This document shows, in pieces, positions 1 to 12,474 of a stretch of DNA of 64,000 nucleotides. Source of the DNA: Panorpa germanica (taxonomy: Eukaryota > Arthropoda > Insecta > Mecoptera > Panorpidae). The DNA is taken from contig OY783207.1 in NCBI GenBank assembly GCA_963678705.1, positions 6,448,001 to 6,512,000 of the forward strand, read 5' to 3'. A program made the position numbers and the translations under genes. The notes under the pieces are model-generated. The model saw nothing but the letters and a program-made list of their open reading frames with translations. It ran no database searches and was not told the origin of the DNA. Each line of letters begins with the position of its first letter. Position 1 is the first letter of the stretch.

Positions 1-568
1 TCTTCGTTTAAGGAATCAAGTAACGATCAAACTTGAAGTCTTCTTTAAAATACACAACTCTTAAGAACGTCTTTAATTATTATTGTCAGGAATATTTACG
101 ATCTACTAATTACAAATCATAAGCCGAACATAATATTGGTAGAATAGTATTTATTAACAAATATAAGAACTGTATACAATGCAAAGAACTGTATATCTCA
201 ATGACTATTATATTATTAATATCGTCTGCAGTGCATTAGACCCTTTCACTCCCTTCCAAGGTTCAGGTTACTACTCTCTCAGGCAGAGCAGACCAATATG
301 CATTCCAGAGTTGTTTATGTTAAGATAAGACTGAAGCCAGAGTAGCATCAGGGTTGTACTTGGAATCTTAGAGCGTAATATCGCTAAGATTATCTAAAAC
401 TGAGTTTTTACAGTTTTGCATTATTCCAAAGCTGACAATTGTTGAACGTTGTTAGAATGTTCCACCAGATTTAGATGCTATAGAGTATAAAATCTAACTG
501 CCTATAACCGCTATTAAATACTTATTCGACAATATTACATTTTTATACATAATTATTTATCTATAATA
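1..568. other. AT-rich non-coding sequence
   Basis: I see no exon, RNA gene or clear repeat here. Reading frames are short and closed on both strands. It is probably upstream or intronic sequence of echinoid. Confidence 0.5.
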
Positions 569-822
569 CCCAGTAAACAATTTGGTGAAGTGCCCTATTT
601 AGTGACGTTTCTATCACTATTTCACTTCAATTATAGTTCGCATCAACTTTATCTTCATTTGTATTTCGACAGGTGGAGTAATTTCGCCACTTGTAACCGA
701 TAAAGTAGACATTTTATATGAAAAAATGTGAGAAACTAACCTATAAATGAACTCTTTCATGACAAAAAAATTATGACGCATCTTCAATATGATGTCAAAG
801 TGACTCCAAAATGTTTACTGGG
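569..822. mobile_element. MITE with CCCAGTAAAC terminal inverted repeats (copy 1)
   Basis: A 254-bp element begins CCCAGTAAACAATTTGG and ends CCAAAATGTTTACTGGG, so the termini are inverted repeats of about 17 bases with one mismatch. A second copy with the same ends and similar internal sequence lies at 14049-14272. There is no coding capacity. No clean target-site duplication is visible, so the superfamily is undecided. Confidence 0.75.
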
Positions 823-3800
823 TAAATAAATAAGTAATAAATATATATATATATTTTTACCTATTAAATATTTCCATTTATTTTATTGTAATATATTAAT
901 GATGATATATTTGTTAATTAAATTTTTATTTCTTTATTATAGCCACAATAAAAAAAACGTTTAGTTCGACATTGCATTACGGTCACCTTTTAAAAGCAGT
1001 CGCACAAGACATCAGGACCACACCTGGATCATCATATCATTTAGATGTTTACTCTGGCTACGTTGTTGTCTGTATCACTCATGCAAATCCGCCATTCATA
1101 CCACCACAGTTTAATAAATTCATACATTTTATATATTTGTTTCACTTCAACCAACATATTCCACATTAACGTAAAAGAAACAAATATATATTTATACCGC
1201 AGCCTGTGTTTTTTTTATATATAACACGATTAATGCAACTGTGTTAACACACTTTTTTACTTTTTAAATTCCTCGACATCATTGACGAAGTATGTATGTC
1301 AAGTGTAACTGTTTTACTGAATGTATACATAAAATTACATTTTACAAATAATCAACAAGTTCATTTAATATTCATAATTGTCATTATTTCAAATAATTAT
1401 TTTATTACACTTGTACGTATACACCTATATGTTAATTTTACACGTTGCGACAATAAAAAACTTTATAATATTTTCTAGTATTATTCTATGCACGTACTTT
1501 AGTAACATAATGGTAATAGAAAGTTTGATATATGGTTTTTATGGTTGTCAGTATCATTTACGTAACATTTACATTGTCATCTTTTAACGACAATCTTAGA
1601 AATAAGAGAATGCCTTGACCGTTTTATTTCTTCAAGTATTGTAAGTAGTTCATTTGTCTAATAATGTCTCTAAAAAATGTTACCTTTTGTTTACTTCAAT
1701 AAGTTTTACACCCTTAGGTTTTTTTTCTAAAGATTTCTAAAAGAAATAAAGCAGGTAGATTACAATGATTTATCTGGAGTTGTATTTCTTAGAAAAGTCT
1801 CAAAAAACACATTCCAATGGTTTAGATTTTGTAAAAGAAACATTTATTTTCTAAAATTCTGTTCTTAGCTGTAAGTATATAATAATGGTGCCGGCAGGTG
1901 CAAAATCATGCACCTTGAAAACAAAGTCTTTTAGAATACCTAGTCAAAACACGAAAAGGGATCTTTTCTTTTTACAATAGGCACGCTGAACATGAAACGA
2001 TATATTATTATTTTACTACATTTTGACACAATTTTATCAACAGAATTTAAGAAAATTTAAATTATGAATTGAAATATAAATATTAATAACAACTTATTTT
2101 TCGAAATATTCTTCTGTCGTTTTGTGAAAGAATCTGTTTTATATAAAACAGCTAATATTCAAATTGATAAGATTTCTTCAGTGTTGCCAACGTAATATTT
2201 TATTAAAATTTCTTTACACAAATCACACACACACACACACATTTAAAAGAGAGCTATTGTTTCTGTACATCATTTATTCTATTGTTTTTCTTTTATTACC
2301 GTTATTTATGTTATATACATTCATTTTGCAAAATAAATTATCACTTTTTTTCTCATTATATGAAAATTAAAAACGATACAGCACTGAGAGAACTAAAGAA
2401 AGAAATTCTATGTAACACAATCAGGTGAACAAACTATGTAAGAATAATCAATTTTTGTAATAAGAAATATAGAAAATAATCAAAACGTAATGAACTTCAG
2501 ATTTTATGTTTTGCTGCTAATAACATTTTCTAATAATAAAAAAAAATTCTTCTTTTTTGTATAGTGGAATTATTTTATGTTCTATTGTAATTTCGGGTAT
2601 ATTTATTCGGGATAATATGCTATTTGTTACTACAAGATTAAAATAATGGATTCTGGCAACCCTGATCTGTCAATCCCCAGCGCCCGCCGTCTACAAGGAA
2701 TGCGGGTACCTAGACTAAAGCGTTCAAGAATCCCATCTATCTCTTTAACGCAACTATCCTTACTATCGCATGGAAAATTATATTATTATGTGTTATTAAT
2801 ATTATTGAAAGGAAAAATATATTCCTAACATTACAAACAAATAGTTCAACATCAATCTGTCAATTTGATTGTTTTTGTTTTTAAAAAATCATTAGGCAAT
2901 GTAGTACCGTATAAAACATAAGTATGAATTTTGTAATGTTGTAGGAGTATATCTTGGTACATATAATAAAAAAATGAAATTAGAATATCTGTTCATTGAA
3001 CGTTCAACCTACAATAACATCGCAACAGGATCCAAAAACATAAACCAGACATTTCCAAAACGAATAAATATACAATACTCGTAAAATTAGTGGGTGCGTA
3101 AATTTAGTTTTTTTATATAGTATACACAAAACGAGTAATAAAGTAAACCTCAAAATTTCACAATATTTACATTAAGTAGTAAGTCAGTAGTAAGTATATT
3201 AAAGTTGAAATTTTAATTTTAGTTTATGTTGTATTGCACTGTTTGTCGATATTTCAAACGTTTGACTATTTGGTTTGAGATTAAGACGGAAGGTGGCGCA
3301 GCATGTGTTTTAAAACAAAGACTACTCATGCTGTGCGACCCCGATTCAAACCGAATCAAAATCACTTTAACGCCATCTGCTACGGATACAGTCTGTTATT
3401 TTAAGCTTGAAAAATAAATATTTTAGTCGTAGATGTTGTTTAATTAAACAAAATTTCAGCTAGTTCGCTGTATATGTTACACATGTACTTCAACATAAAA
3501 ATATTCTATATTAAGAAACAACATACATTGAACAAAAATAAATGTAATACACTCGCAAATATAACTGTAGAAAATCCATAAATGAATAACTTTTTAACAA
3601 TTTATCATATGATATAGAAATAGAGTTCAGTTTCTTTTCAATTTTTAGATTTGTTTTACAAATTAGAAAGTTCCTGGTAACGTCAGTATCCCATCGTAGT
3701 TATAATATATTTTCATTCAGTTTCAGTTCAATGCAAAGAATTTAAATAACGATATATCAATGTCTACATATTTCTTTTGATATGAAACTGCACGAATAGC

Positions 3801-4149
3801 GACCCTCCGACATGTAAGCATTGAGCAGGCTCACCTATTAACCCCTATGATGTATTGGTTTTTTTTACTGGGTATTTTTGGAACGTATTTATATTTACAC
3901 CCCTATGATTTTTAACAATGTGGAATTCTTTAGCTGTACTCACACAAAAAAATGTTTAAGGTAACATTATTTTCGTTTATTTATTAATGTTGAGCTAGGT
4001 TCATAAAGAAACATGTTTAAACGAATTAGAAGATGTGAAATATGGTCTATAGAATACACAAATATGTTTAAGTGTTTTAAAAAATTTAAATTCTAATGAT
4101 CACAAATCAAATAATAATATTTTGACATGCAAAATTAAGGAGCTGTATT
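823..4149. other. Non-coding AT-rich stretch with simple repeats
   Basis: No gene is supported. It contains a short (AT)n run near 841 and a (CA)n run at 2224-2240. The more GC-balanced patches near 2645-2770 and 3285-3380 look like transposon debris. The second patch carries GGTGGCGCAGCATG and, about 35 bases on, CATGCTGTGCG as an imperfect inverted repeat, followed by CGCCATCTGC. Confidence 0.45.
2224..2240. repeat. (CA)n microsatellite
   Basis: A pure CA dinucleotide run of about 17 bases, seen directly. Confidence 0.9.
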
Positions 4150-4770
4150 TCAATATAATAAATAAAAATAATACCATAAAATTTATGACATTGTGGAATA
4201 AGAGCAAATGAAATTGCGGATAAATTGGCAAAGGAATCAATAAATTTGGAAATTGAGATGAAAGTGAAATTACCTTCATATTAAATTTTTAATATAATCA
4301 AAAAATTAAACTTCAAATAAACTTCTTTAAATTTGAGAAACCGAGATTTCATTAACAAAAGTCAGTTAAAAGAAAGAGATTATTATATGTTACATCCAAA
4401 TTTAAGTAAGAAGAGATGGTTTAGAAATGAGTCCCGCAAAATTATATAAACTATAATCAGAATCAAAAGTAATCATTGTAAAACTCCAGCTCACCTGTAC
4501 AAAATTAATATTAAATCCGACGACAGAGTTCAATGTGGTGAAGAAGGAACTTTGGATCATATTATATTTGTTTAGAAAAATCAAAATTCAATAGTGAAAT
4601 ATTAGATGTGATTAAAACTTTTCCTGTTAATACTAAATTTTTGTTAAGTGATTCAAAATTAATTAGTGAATTACTTAAATATTTAGAAATTTGTAAAATA
4701 GAATATAAAATGTGAAATATATATAAAAAATGTTTGATGCCAAGTCAAGGCAAATAAATATGCAAATTAA
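4150..4770 (+). mobile_element. Decayed 3' end of a non-LTR retrotransposon (LINE, RNase H and zinc tail)
   Basis: At 4189 one frame reads HCGIRANEIADKLAKESI, the end of the RNase H domain found in I/Jockey/R1-type LINE ORF2 proteins. Around 4425-4575 another stretch gives RRWFRNESRKI, then CGEEGTLDHIIFVC, the Cys-rich motif that follows RNase H in these proteins, and the trace continues to near 4715. Several frame breaks and stops separate the pieces, so this is an old, dead 5'-truncated copy. Clade assignment beyond an RNase H-bearing LINE is not safe. Confidence 0.75.
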
Positions 4771-7700
4771 ACATGATTAGCACATACAAAATATTACGTT
4801 CCGAATTTTTTTGTTTTAAGTTTCTCCTGCAATCGCTTACCTCACAAAGACTAACTAAATACGAAACCTGTTTTCTCAACTTACAACATAAATTAAAAAT
4901 ATTCTTTTAATACTTTAAACTGGAGTATATAAATTAAATATATAATATTATATACACACGCACGCAGCCTCTGACCACATCGCATGCACACACACATACG
5001 TACATATGGATTGGAAATATGTTTTCTTTTTATATTCTATAAAGGTATATAGATATAAATATAAAACTAAAACATGCGGACGTCATTATCTGACATGATG
5101 ACCTAAGGCGAGTTCTTGTAAACAAAATGGCCGCCATTAGACAGACGGTAAGCCTGAGGACCTAAAGGGCCGACCACGTCACCTTTCTATTGACCCTGGA
5201 AACAAATTATACATCGAACACACTCGTATTATGACGAACAATTAGTAAATTATTGATTACGTTATTAGAAATTAATGTTTTCTTTTTTTAAATATAATAT
5301 TAATATCTTATTTTGTATACAGAGGTCAATAATTGACCCAACAACTTCTTAACTTCTTTGTATTTTTATTATTTTATTTTAATTACTAGTGTACGTGTTT
5401 ATAATTATGTAAATTTTATAACAATGTGTGAAGTTCTTTGTTTTGAAATATGGCCATGTCATGCAATTGTAAATTATTAACAGCAAATTAGTTTAAAGTA
5501 TGAAACTCATTTATTTTTATTTGTTGCAAACCTTTTCAAATGATTAATGATGGAAAAGCTGAGCAGTTGCATTTGAAACATTTTTAAATTACGATATTCT
5601 TAAGCTATTTTTGTAGGGTTTGTAATATTCTTAATTTAAATAAACATACACGCCTAATTAAAAAGTCGTGACACTTGCTAGCTTACTACAAGCTAATTCT
5701 TATGGCATCATATAATTTGTGTAATGTTAAAAGTGATTACATGTTTTTAAAGAAGATGTTCTTTTAACATAGATTATACATTTGAAATTTAAACCGATTA
5801 AAAGCCTTCATTTATTACATTTCTTTGTAACACACTTTAGCGATCCTTTTTTCCCCAATTTTCTAATACTACGTTGGATAATAACTAACTAACAAATGCA
5901 TTCCTGGTTTTCAAAACAAAATGTTTTAAGCAACAGGTAAAGCTTATTATTTTAGTCTTTCATTTTAATCCAGCAGGCTGTGGTTAGTGCAGGTATTCTT
6001 AAATACTAGAAGTTGTAGTTTAAGTTTAAGTTCAACCATCCAGGTAAATGAAACAGGAGAAGTAGTATTGAAATTGAACTGCTACACAGACACAGACACG
6101 CCTAAATGTCTATGTAGTGGTGTAGTGCTGAGTATGCACTCTTAAAACAGCTTTAAAACTAGTTTTTGTAGTAAGAAAATAAACACAAGCGTTGCCAGAT
6201 GTAAGAATATTTACTAATCTACCTGAATAATATAAAAAAAAACTTAAAATATTATATTACAAACATGTGGTGGTATCTTAAGTTTCGTTTAAATTTTGGA
6301 ACCATGAATTGGGTTTTCAATGTTAGGTTTTTAAAGTAGTGGCAGGTGGTCAACTGCTGCAGTTGTAAGCTTGATTTGACCTCGGAGGAGTTGGCAACGG
6401 TGCATATACTCGTATGTACGTACGTCGACTCTCTGGAGTTGGTCTCGAAGCTGGTTTTGTCGTGATGGCCGTTACCTGATTCCAGTTTTATTACAGAGTA
6501 CAAACCAAGACTGCAGTTTTGTACTTCCTTGTGTACACAATGAAAAATACATTTGTCTTTTCATAAAATTAATATTTGGAACAGAAGAAAAGTTATTTTA
6601 AAAGTTAAAAAAGAAATTCACTTCATTTTCTAAAAAGGTTAAGGTCAAAACGATAAAAAAGAAGCAGTGTGCAATGCAAATGAAGTGTTCGAGAAAGAGT
6701 GTGCAAAATTTCAAAAGAATCAGTCCAGTAGATTTTGAGTTAAAGAGGACACCGACTCTGAAAAAGCTATGTGTGAGAAACCGCATTTAAGTTTCAAAAT
6801 AACACGAAATCAGACCAGATAGGTGAAGACTTAAAACTCTATATCTCCGACAGTTTTACTCCAATCGATTTCAAATTTTTACACAATAATCTTAATATGT
6901 TGTACAATAATATAAATAAATAAAAAAAAGTTGAAACCTTATACACCCCCCATAAGGTCCTTAGGTCCTTAGTGAAACAGTTGATATTTTTATTATTTTT
7001 TAAATCTAACGGAAGCTTAAATGCGAAGTAAAAGCTACAACATATCCGGAATATCTGAGACTCGCTTTTAAAGTGCACAATGTTTGTAGCAAAAATCTTT
7101 ATTTTTGTATTGTAAAGTCACTGCCAAAGAGATCTTTAAACTCATATGTTAATAAAAAAACAATGTACACTAAAAGAAATTGTATGTAGAATAGAATAAA
7201 ACTATTGTGTGTAAGTGTACAAACGATTTGCTATTCTCGTTGGAGTTGTATCCCCTTCCAAGATAATTCTCTCCTTCCTTCGTTCGTTAAAACCACTTCT
7301 TCAAAACACAACAAATATAATTACGGCTGGAACCTGAATACCTAAGAACAGGCAACACCGAACACAGCATACAACCGCAGAAGCATTTCTTGAAAGAGCC
7401 AAGCCTTCTTTAGCCTGTTGCTTTAGCTGTTCAAGTCCCCTTACCAGTTGCCACTAACAGCGACTCAAACTTCTTCGACTTTGGATCTGTTGTACAATCT
7501 CTTCACGTTTTCTTGAAATAAAGAAGCTAGTAGGTTTTAGTTACGGCATCAAAACGTTGCATTACAAAACTAGTCAGTCTGGTTTGTATTTCTGTATGTA
7601 CTAGGTTTTTAATGGCATTGAAAATATTATTTTACATTCAATACTTGTGTACGTATTAAATATGTACATATCATTATTTGCGTTTGATATATTGATTATT

Positions 7701-9388
7701 TAGTTTTGTAATATTTAAATTGTAATTATTTAATGTCATACCTTTACAATTTATTTTATGGTCAATAATTATTCCACTTTAATATGGTTATTAGTTTTTG
7801 TTAAAATAAATACATAATTAAACAATATTATGATTCAACAAAATGGAAATTACCGAAATTCTTCTTCATTCCCTTATACTTAGTCACTTAAGCAATATAA
7901 AGTTCAATTTAATGACTCATATAATTCAGACCTTGTAGAATCATTGTTCCTGGAAATTCGCTATTCTGGTCGATGAAGAAACAGATCTTCATTTATTTTC
8001 TAGTGTACACAATACACATATCTCTCTAAACACAAAACGTAAACTTATGTAATATTTAATGTAATATTTTTTACTTAACATTACGTTTTATTATTTATTA
8101 ATGTTCTGAACATAATTTTGTTGTATTCCCGAGTAGAAATTTTAGACCTACCCTGATCTTAAAATGGATCTTTGCTCCTCTTTTCGAAAACAGTAACGTG
8201 AACCTCGTCTCATACTAAACATTATTATATGACCCTCGCTTGATCCTAAATGAAATCATGATTCTCGTCCTATTTCAAGTTTGTGTGAACCTCATTTAAA
8301 CCTGGGATGGACCATAGCACGCTTAATAACAACAATATTTATTTACATTATTTTTTATGGGCTTGGTTTTTATTCCTCCAAAATATTTATTCCGATTGAA
8401 CATTAATTTATACTTAACATATGCATCTTATAATATTCAGATAATAAACTTCTTTCTCTGTTTAACATATTCTGAATAAGTATATTAATATATATTGCTA
8501 TCTCTTTTACTCACTTTGAACAAAGATGTATAATTAAACAAGTTTTGCAGCATATTTAAATCTTTTATATCCTCAGTGGATTATTACGCGGAAACTTGGC
8601 GCGTAATCATAAACTCTTAAAAAAGCCGGTTTTACACTAGTATATATTTGTCAGTTACTTTGTGTTTGTTTTAGACATAAAATAATATACAGTTATAATT
8701 ATACTAGCTAATAATATCCCGCCAAATTGACAACTAATACAGAGAGATAAAATCAATACATACTTGTAAATGTTAATATTTGTTGACGGTTATGGAGAAG
8801 GTATATAATTAATTTCTATTTTTAGAAACTTGAAATATAGTAGTTAATCTATTAAGCTCCATTCTCACCTACCATTTTAATTTTAAATGTACTTAGTGTG
8901 CATTTTTATTTCTTTGTATTTCACACACTGAAACTACTACATTTAGAGTTAAACTATAAAATCAAAACATGATTTAATATTAGTTATGGGAAAAATTAAT
9001 TTAGAATTTGTTGCCCCTTTGTAAATCGTACTTTTTTTTGTATATGGAGACTGCAATGAGAGACTTGAACACAGAAGCATTATTGCCCTCGTACGAGTAC
9101 ATGATACGCCTGAACGATGATTATATTTTTGTTAAAATTAACATATAAATTATTCTTTAACTCTGGGACGCCATGCGTTGTACCTAATTAGGATTACATA
9201 CTCAGCGGCGGATTCGCCCGAATGTTATGGGGCCCTAAAATTATAGGGTATGTAGATTTAGCAATTAAAGTTTTAAGATGTGCTGCTTTAATATAATACA
9301 TGACGTCACAGTGGACGATAGCATTGATGTTCGACATACCACTAAAATTTTCAACATAATACCACCTATCAATTAAATTTAAAAAAGT
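4771..9388. other. Non-coding stretch, probable 5' or intronic region of echinoid
   Basis: No confirmed gene. A GC-richer patch at 5080-5190 includes a GCCGCCAT motif and CRE-like TGACG/CGTCA words and could be regulatory. A more balanced patch at 7230-7560 has no convincing frame. A small ATG frame at 7612-7648 could be the signal-peptide exon of echinoid (see findings). Confidence 0.4.
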
Positions 9389-9820
9389 ACTCACTGTTTT
9401 AATTTTGAATTTAATTTTAATTGTATAGCATATAGAATATGTTGAATGTTCATTCTTTGCACCATTTTTAATTTAGAATTTAATTTAAATTTTCTTTGTT
9501 TTTTCTCCAAATTAAAAATACTTCCAAAATAAAAACTGTCAAAATGCAGTAGGATTTATTTTTAAAAGAAGTTCAATGTCAGTTTGTCAAAAATAAAGTA
9601 GTAAAAACAATTTCTATTACTAATTGTTATTAAAAAAACAGCAATTTTCCACATTCTATTTTGTCCAATTGTCGAACTGTCAAAATTTATATTACTAACG
9701 ACGCATGCGCACCAACTGAATAAACTAAACTTAAATTAAAACACTAATGTGACAAAGAAAACTTGAAATCTAGATTAAAATATTAAATAAAAACGTAAAT
9801 TAAATACCAAAACAGTGAGT
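9389..9820. mobile_element. Dispersed element with ACTCACTGTTTT inverted ends (copy 1)
   Basis: A 432-bp unit starts ACTCACTGTTTTAATTT and ends AAAACAGTGAGT, giving short terminal inverted repeats. A diverged second copy is at about 39580-40052. Both share the words GTCAAAATGCAGTAG, ATGTCAGTTTGTCA and CTATTACTAATTGTTATTAA in the same order. It is non-coding and looks like a MITE. Confidence 0.7.
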
Positions 9821-12474
9821 TTAAATGAGGCTTTTTGTATTTATAATTATATACCTCCTCAAGATATTAGTTTCATTTTTACTGTAGTGTGAAGGCACCC
9901 TTATTTAATTCTAAATACGGCACTGGGTATAATACAACATGAAGCATAACATAATAACAGACTTCCACTTTACAACAATAGAATATAATAAAAATATAAT
10001 GCATTGTTGTATGACTGGGCTCAAGAGTCGAAGACACTAATGTGTGGGAGAATTTACCAAACCAGTTTTACTAAAGTTTTTATAAAAAAGTATAATGAAG
10101 ACATTTTATAAATTAAATTTAATATACACCTAGTATATTTCGGATTATCAGATGTTAATAAATATTCGTGTACCAAAATGTAACGCAAGATATACTTGTA
10201 ATAACCGTTACATTATATTACTAACATTCTAGAAAGTTTCCTTCAAGTACAAATGTTTCGCTATTTAAAGTTCTGAAATTTGAAGCTATGTTTCATATTA
10301 TTATATGTACATAGAATAGGGACATTAAAAATTATGTAAGTATTGTACTTTGTATGTTAAAAGCAGTTACAGTTTACGATTTCATAAAAAGTTTAACATT
10401 TTATAGATTTATAAATTTATCAGGATCTACTTTATTCTCCATATAACGGAGTGGGGTGTCAACCGAGTTTTTATTTCTATAAAACTGTACTATATCTATA
10501 TTGATGAATAATGCCATAGAAGATATTAACAATTAAATAGACATTTTTGTTCCTTTAATCATTAAAGAGATTAAAATATATAATAATGTAATCTTTAACA
10601 GTTATGGAAACTTCCTACCCTTTTCCCTTCTTAAACAGTGCCATCTCTTTTATAGAAAAGAGTGTAAAAAAGGTGCTTACGAGTGCATACTCGAACGGCA
10701 GAAACTACCTTTTTAGTTTTAGTTAAAAATTAAACGTTAATTTAAAATATTCATAGTATTAGAATTGAAAGCTATATCAACGTTATCTACAGTTAAATAA
10801 CATTTACGTAATATTTACATAAAAACGAACCTAAATGGTAATCGAGAAAATTGTATTTTTTAAATTTAAAATAATTTATAATTAAACCCCTAATAAATAT
10901 GCAACACAACTTACACTTCAATATTTTTGTGCCTTTTCACTAGTTTACAATTACATGTGATACTACGTAAGACTTTATTTCGAAAATTCGTTTTATCCTT
11001 TCTATCCTTGAATTAATTATTGAAGACTCCGTCAGCTACTTCATCGTATTAAATGAGTTTTTTAATACTCAAGAAATTAAAACACTTCCAAGTTTTTTGT
11101 AGGCACGCTATATAAAAACTTTTGTGAAATGTCTTGTTGAGAAACAGAAATAGTTATAATTATTTTTCTTGCAGCGCGGCTTAGACTAAAGCACCAGCAA
11201 TTTTTTTTTTATTTCAAGCATTACAAAAATTTTAAGTTTTAAATAATATGTTTAATACTGCTTTGTCATTCCTTTCAAGGAATGCTTAGAATGTTTTAAT
11301 ACAGTGTAATTTTTTTAGAATAAATTCACAGTCTAACATAACTGAAATATTTTGTTACGTTTTAAAAATTTATAGCAATTTATCAAAGTAATAGTTTAAA
11401 TCACATCCGTAACCAGTGAGCCCCCCAAAAAAAATAGCATTATTCATCGAGTAAAAAGCATTGAGATGAAAATGAGATTCGTACGCACCAACCCATAACG
11501 AAAATGCAATATAGCTATAATAACAAAATATATATTGACTTATCCATAAAATAAATAAAACAAAATAGTTTAAATTGAGGCTTAGAGAAGCGTAACTGTG
11601 GTCACGTGCCCCTTATTATATGCAGCCCGCGGCACAAACTCATGGAGAGTCACGAGTCCATAAGTCGCGCGACTCGCGCGCCAATCACTGGACCGAAGCA
11701 CAAAAATCAAGGCACATTCGCTGATATTATTCGCTCTAAATTGCTTACGGGGTATTACTTTTAAAATAAATCCTGTTTCGTTCATTAAACTTAAAAAAAA
11801 AAAAACAGGCATAAGTAATTGGTGCATATAATTAGAAAAATATAATGGATTGTTTCTTTCTGGTAAAAGTTACTTTGTTAAAGTGATTTTGGGTGCGGTG
11901 TAAAATTGATAGCCCTGTAATTATATTACATTACAAAAACAATCTAACAGAAACTACTACGGCTTCTTTAATAACTCTGGTATAAAAAATGAGTGGTTTG
12001 AAACTAGTTTCAATCCAAATTTGAATCTTGCGTGTATTTAATTATATCTAGTACCATTTTTTTGCTGGACACGATAGCTAAGGTATTAAATTTCTTTAAT
12101 ATGTTCGCAAGATAGAACACAGTCAATTATTAATCATTAGGCGCAATTATTAGTTAGGCGCACGTTAGAGACAAAACTGAAAAAACTATTTGAATCAGTT
12201 GACCACAGTCTATTCGCAAGTTTGCGGGTTCAGTGTGCGCCAAGCTTTAAGTGACTAATCTCTTTTTGCGCCCCTTCCATAAAAAGGTTAACTTGAAATT
12301 ATTCTGTTCGTTTTTATTTTGGTTACATTAAAATCTAAATTCGTTATATCATTTCTTGCAGTTTGGCGAAATAATTTTGCATAGTTTTATTTATTATATT
12401 ATATATAACAAATTTCTATTAAAAGTGTAAATATAGTGAAGAAGAAAACTATATCTTATTTTATTTTGTTACAG
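9821..12474. other. Non-coding stretch upstream of the first confirmed echinoid exon
   Basis: No gene is supported. A short GC-rich island at about 11595-11700 (CCGCGG, and the palindrome-like GTCGCGCGACTCGCGCG) stands out from the AT-rich background and may be a repeat fragment or a regulatory patch. Confidence 0.4.

Noticed and set aside
5127-5147. ATG frame MAAIRQT followed by GTAAGC as a first exon of echinoid
   Set aside because: It ends in phase 0, whereas the exon at 12475 needs phase 1, and it is not hydrophobic like a signal peptide.
11582-11827. Minus-strand 81-residue frame in the GC-rich island
   Set aside because: No recognisable domain and no splice context. The composition suggests a repeat fragment.
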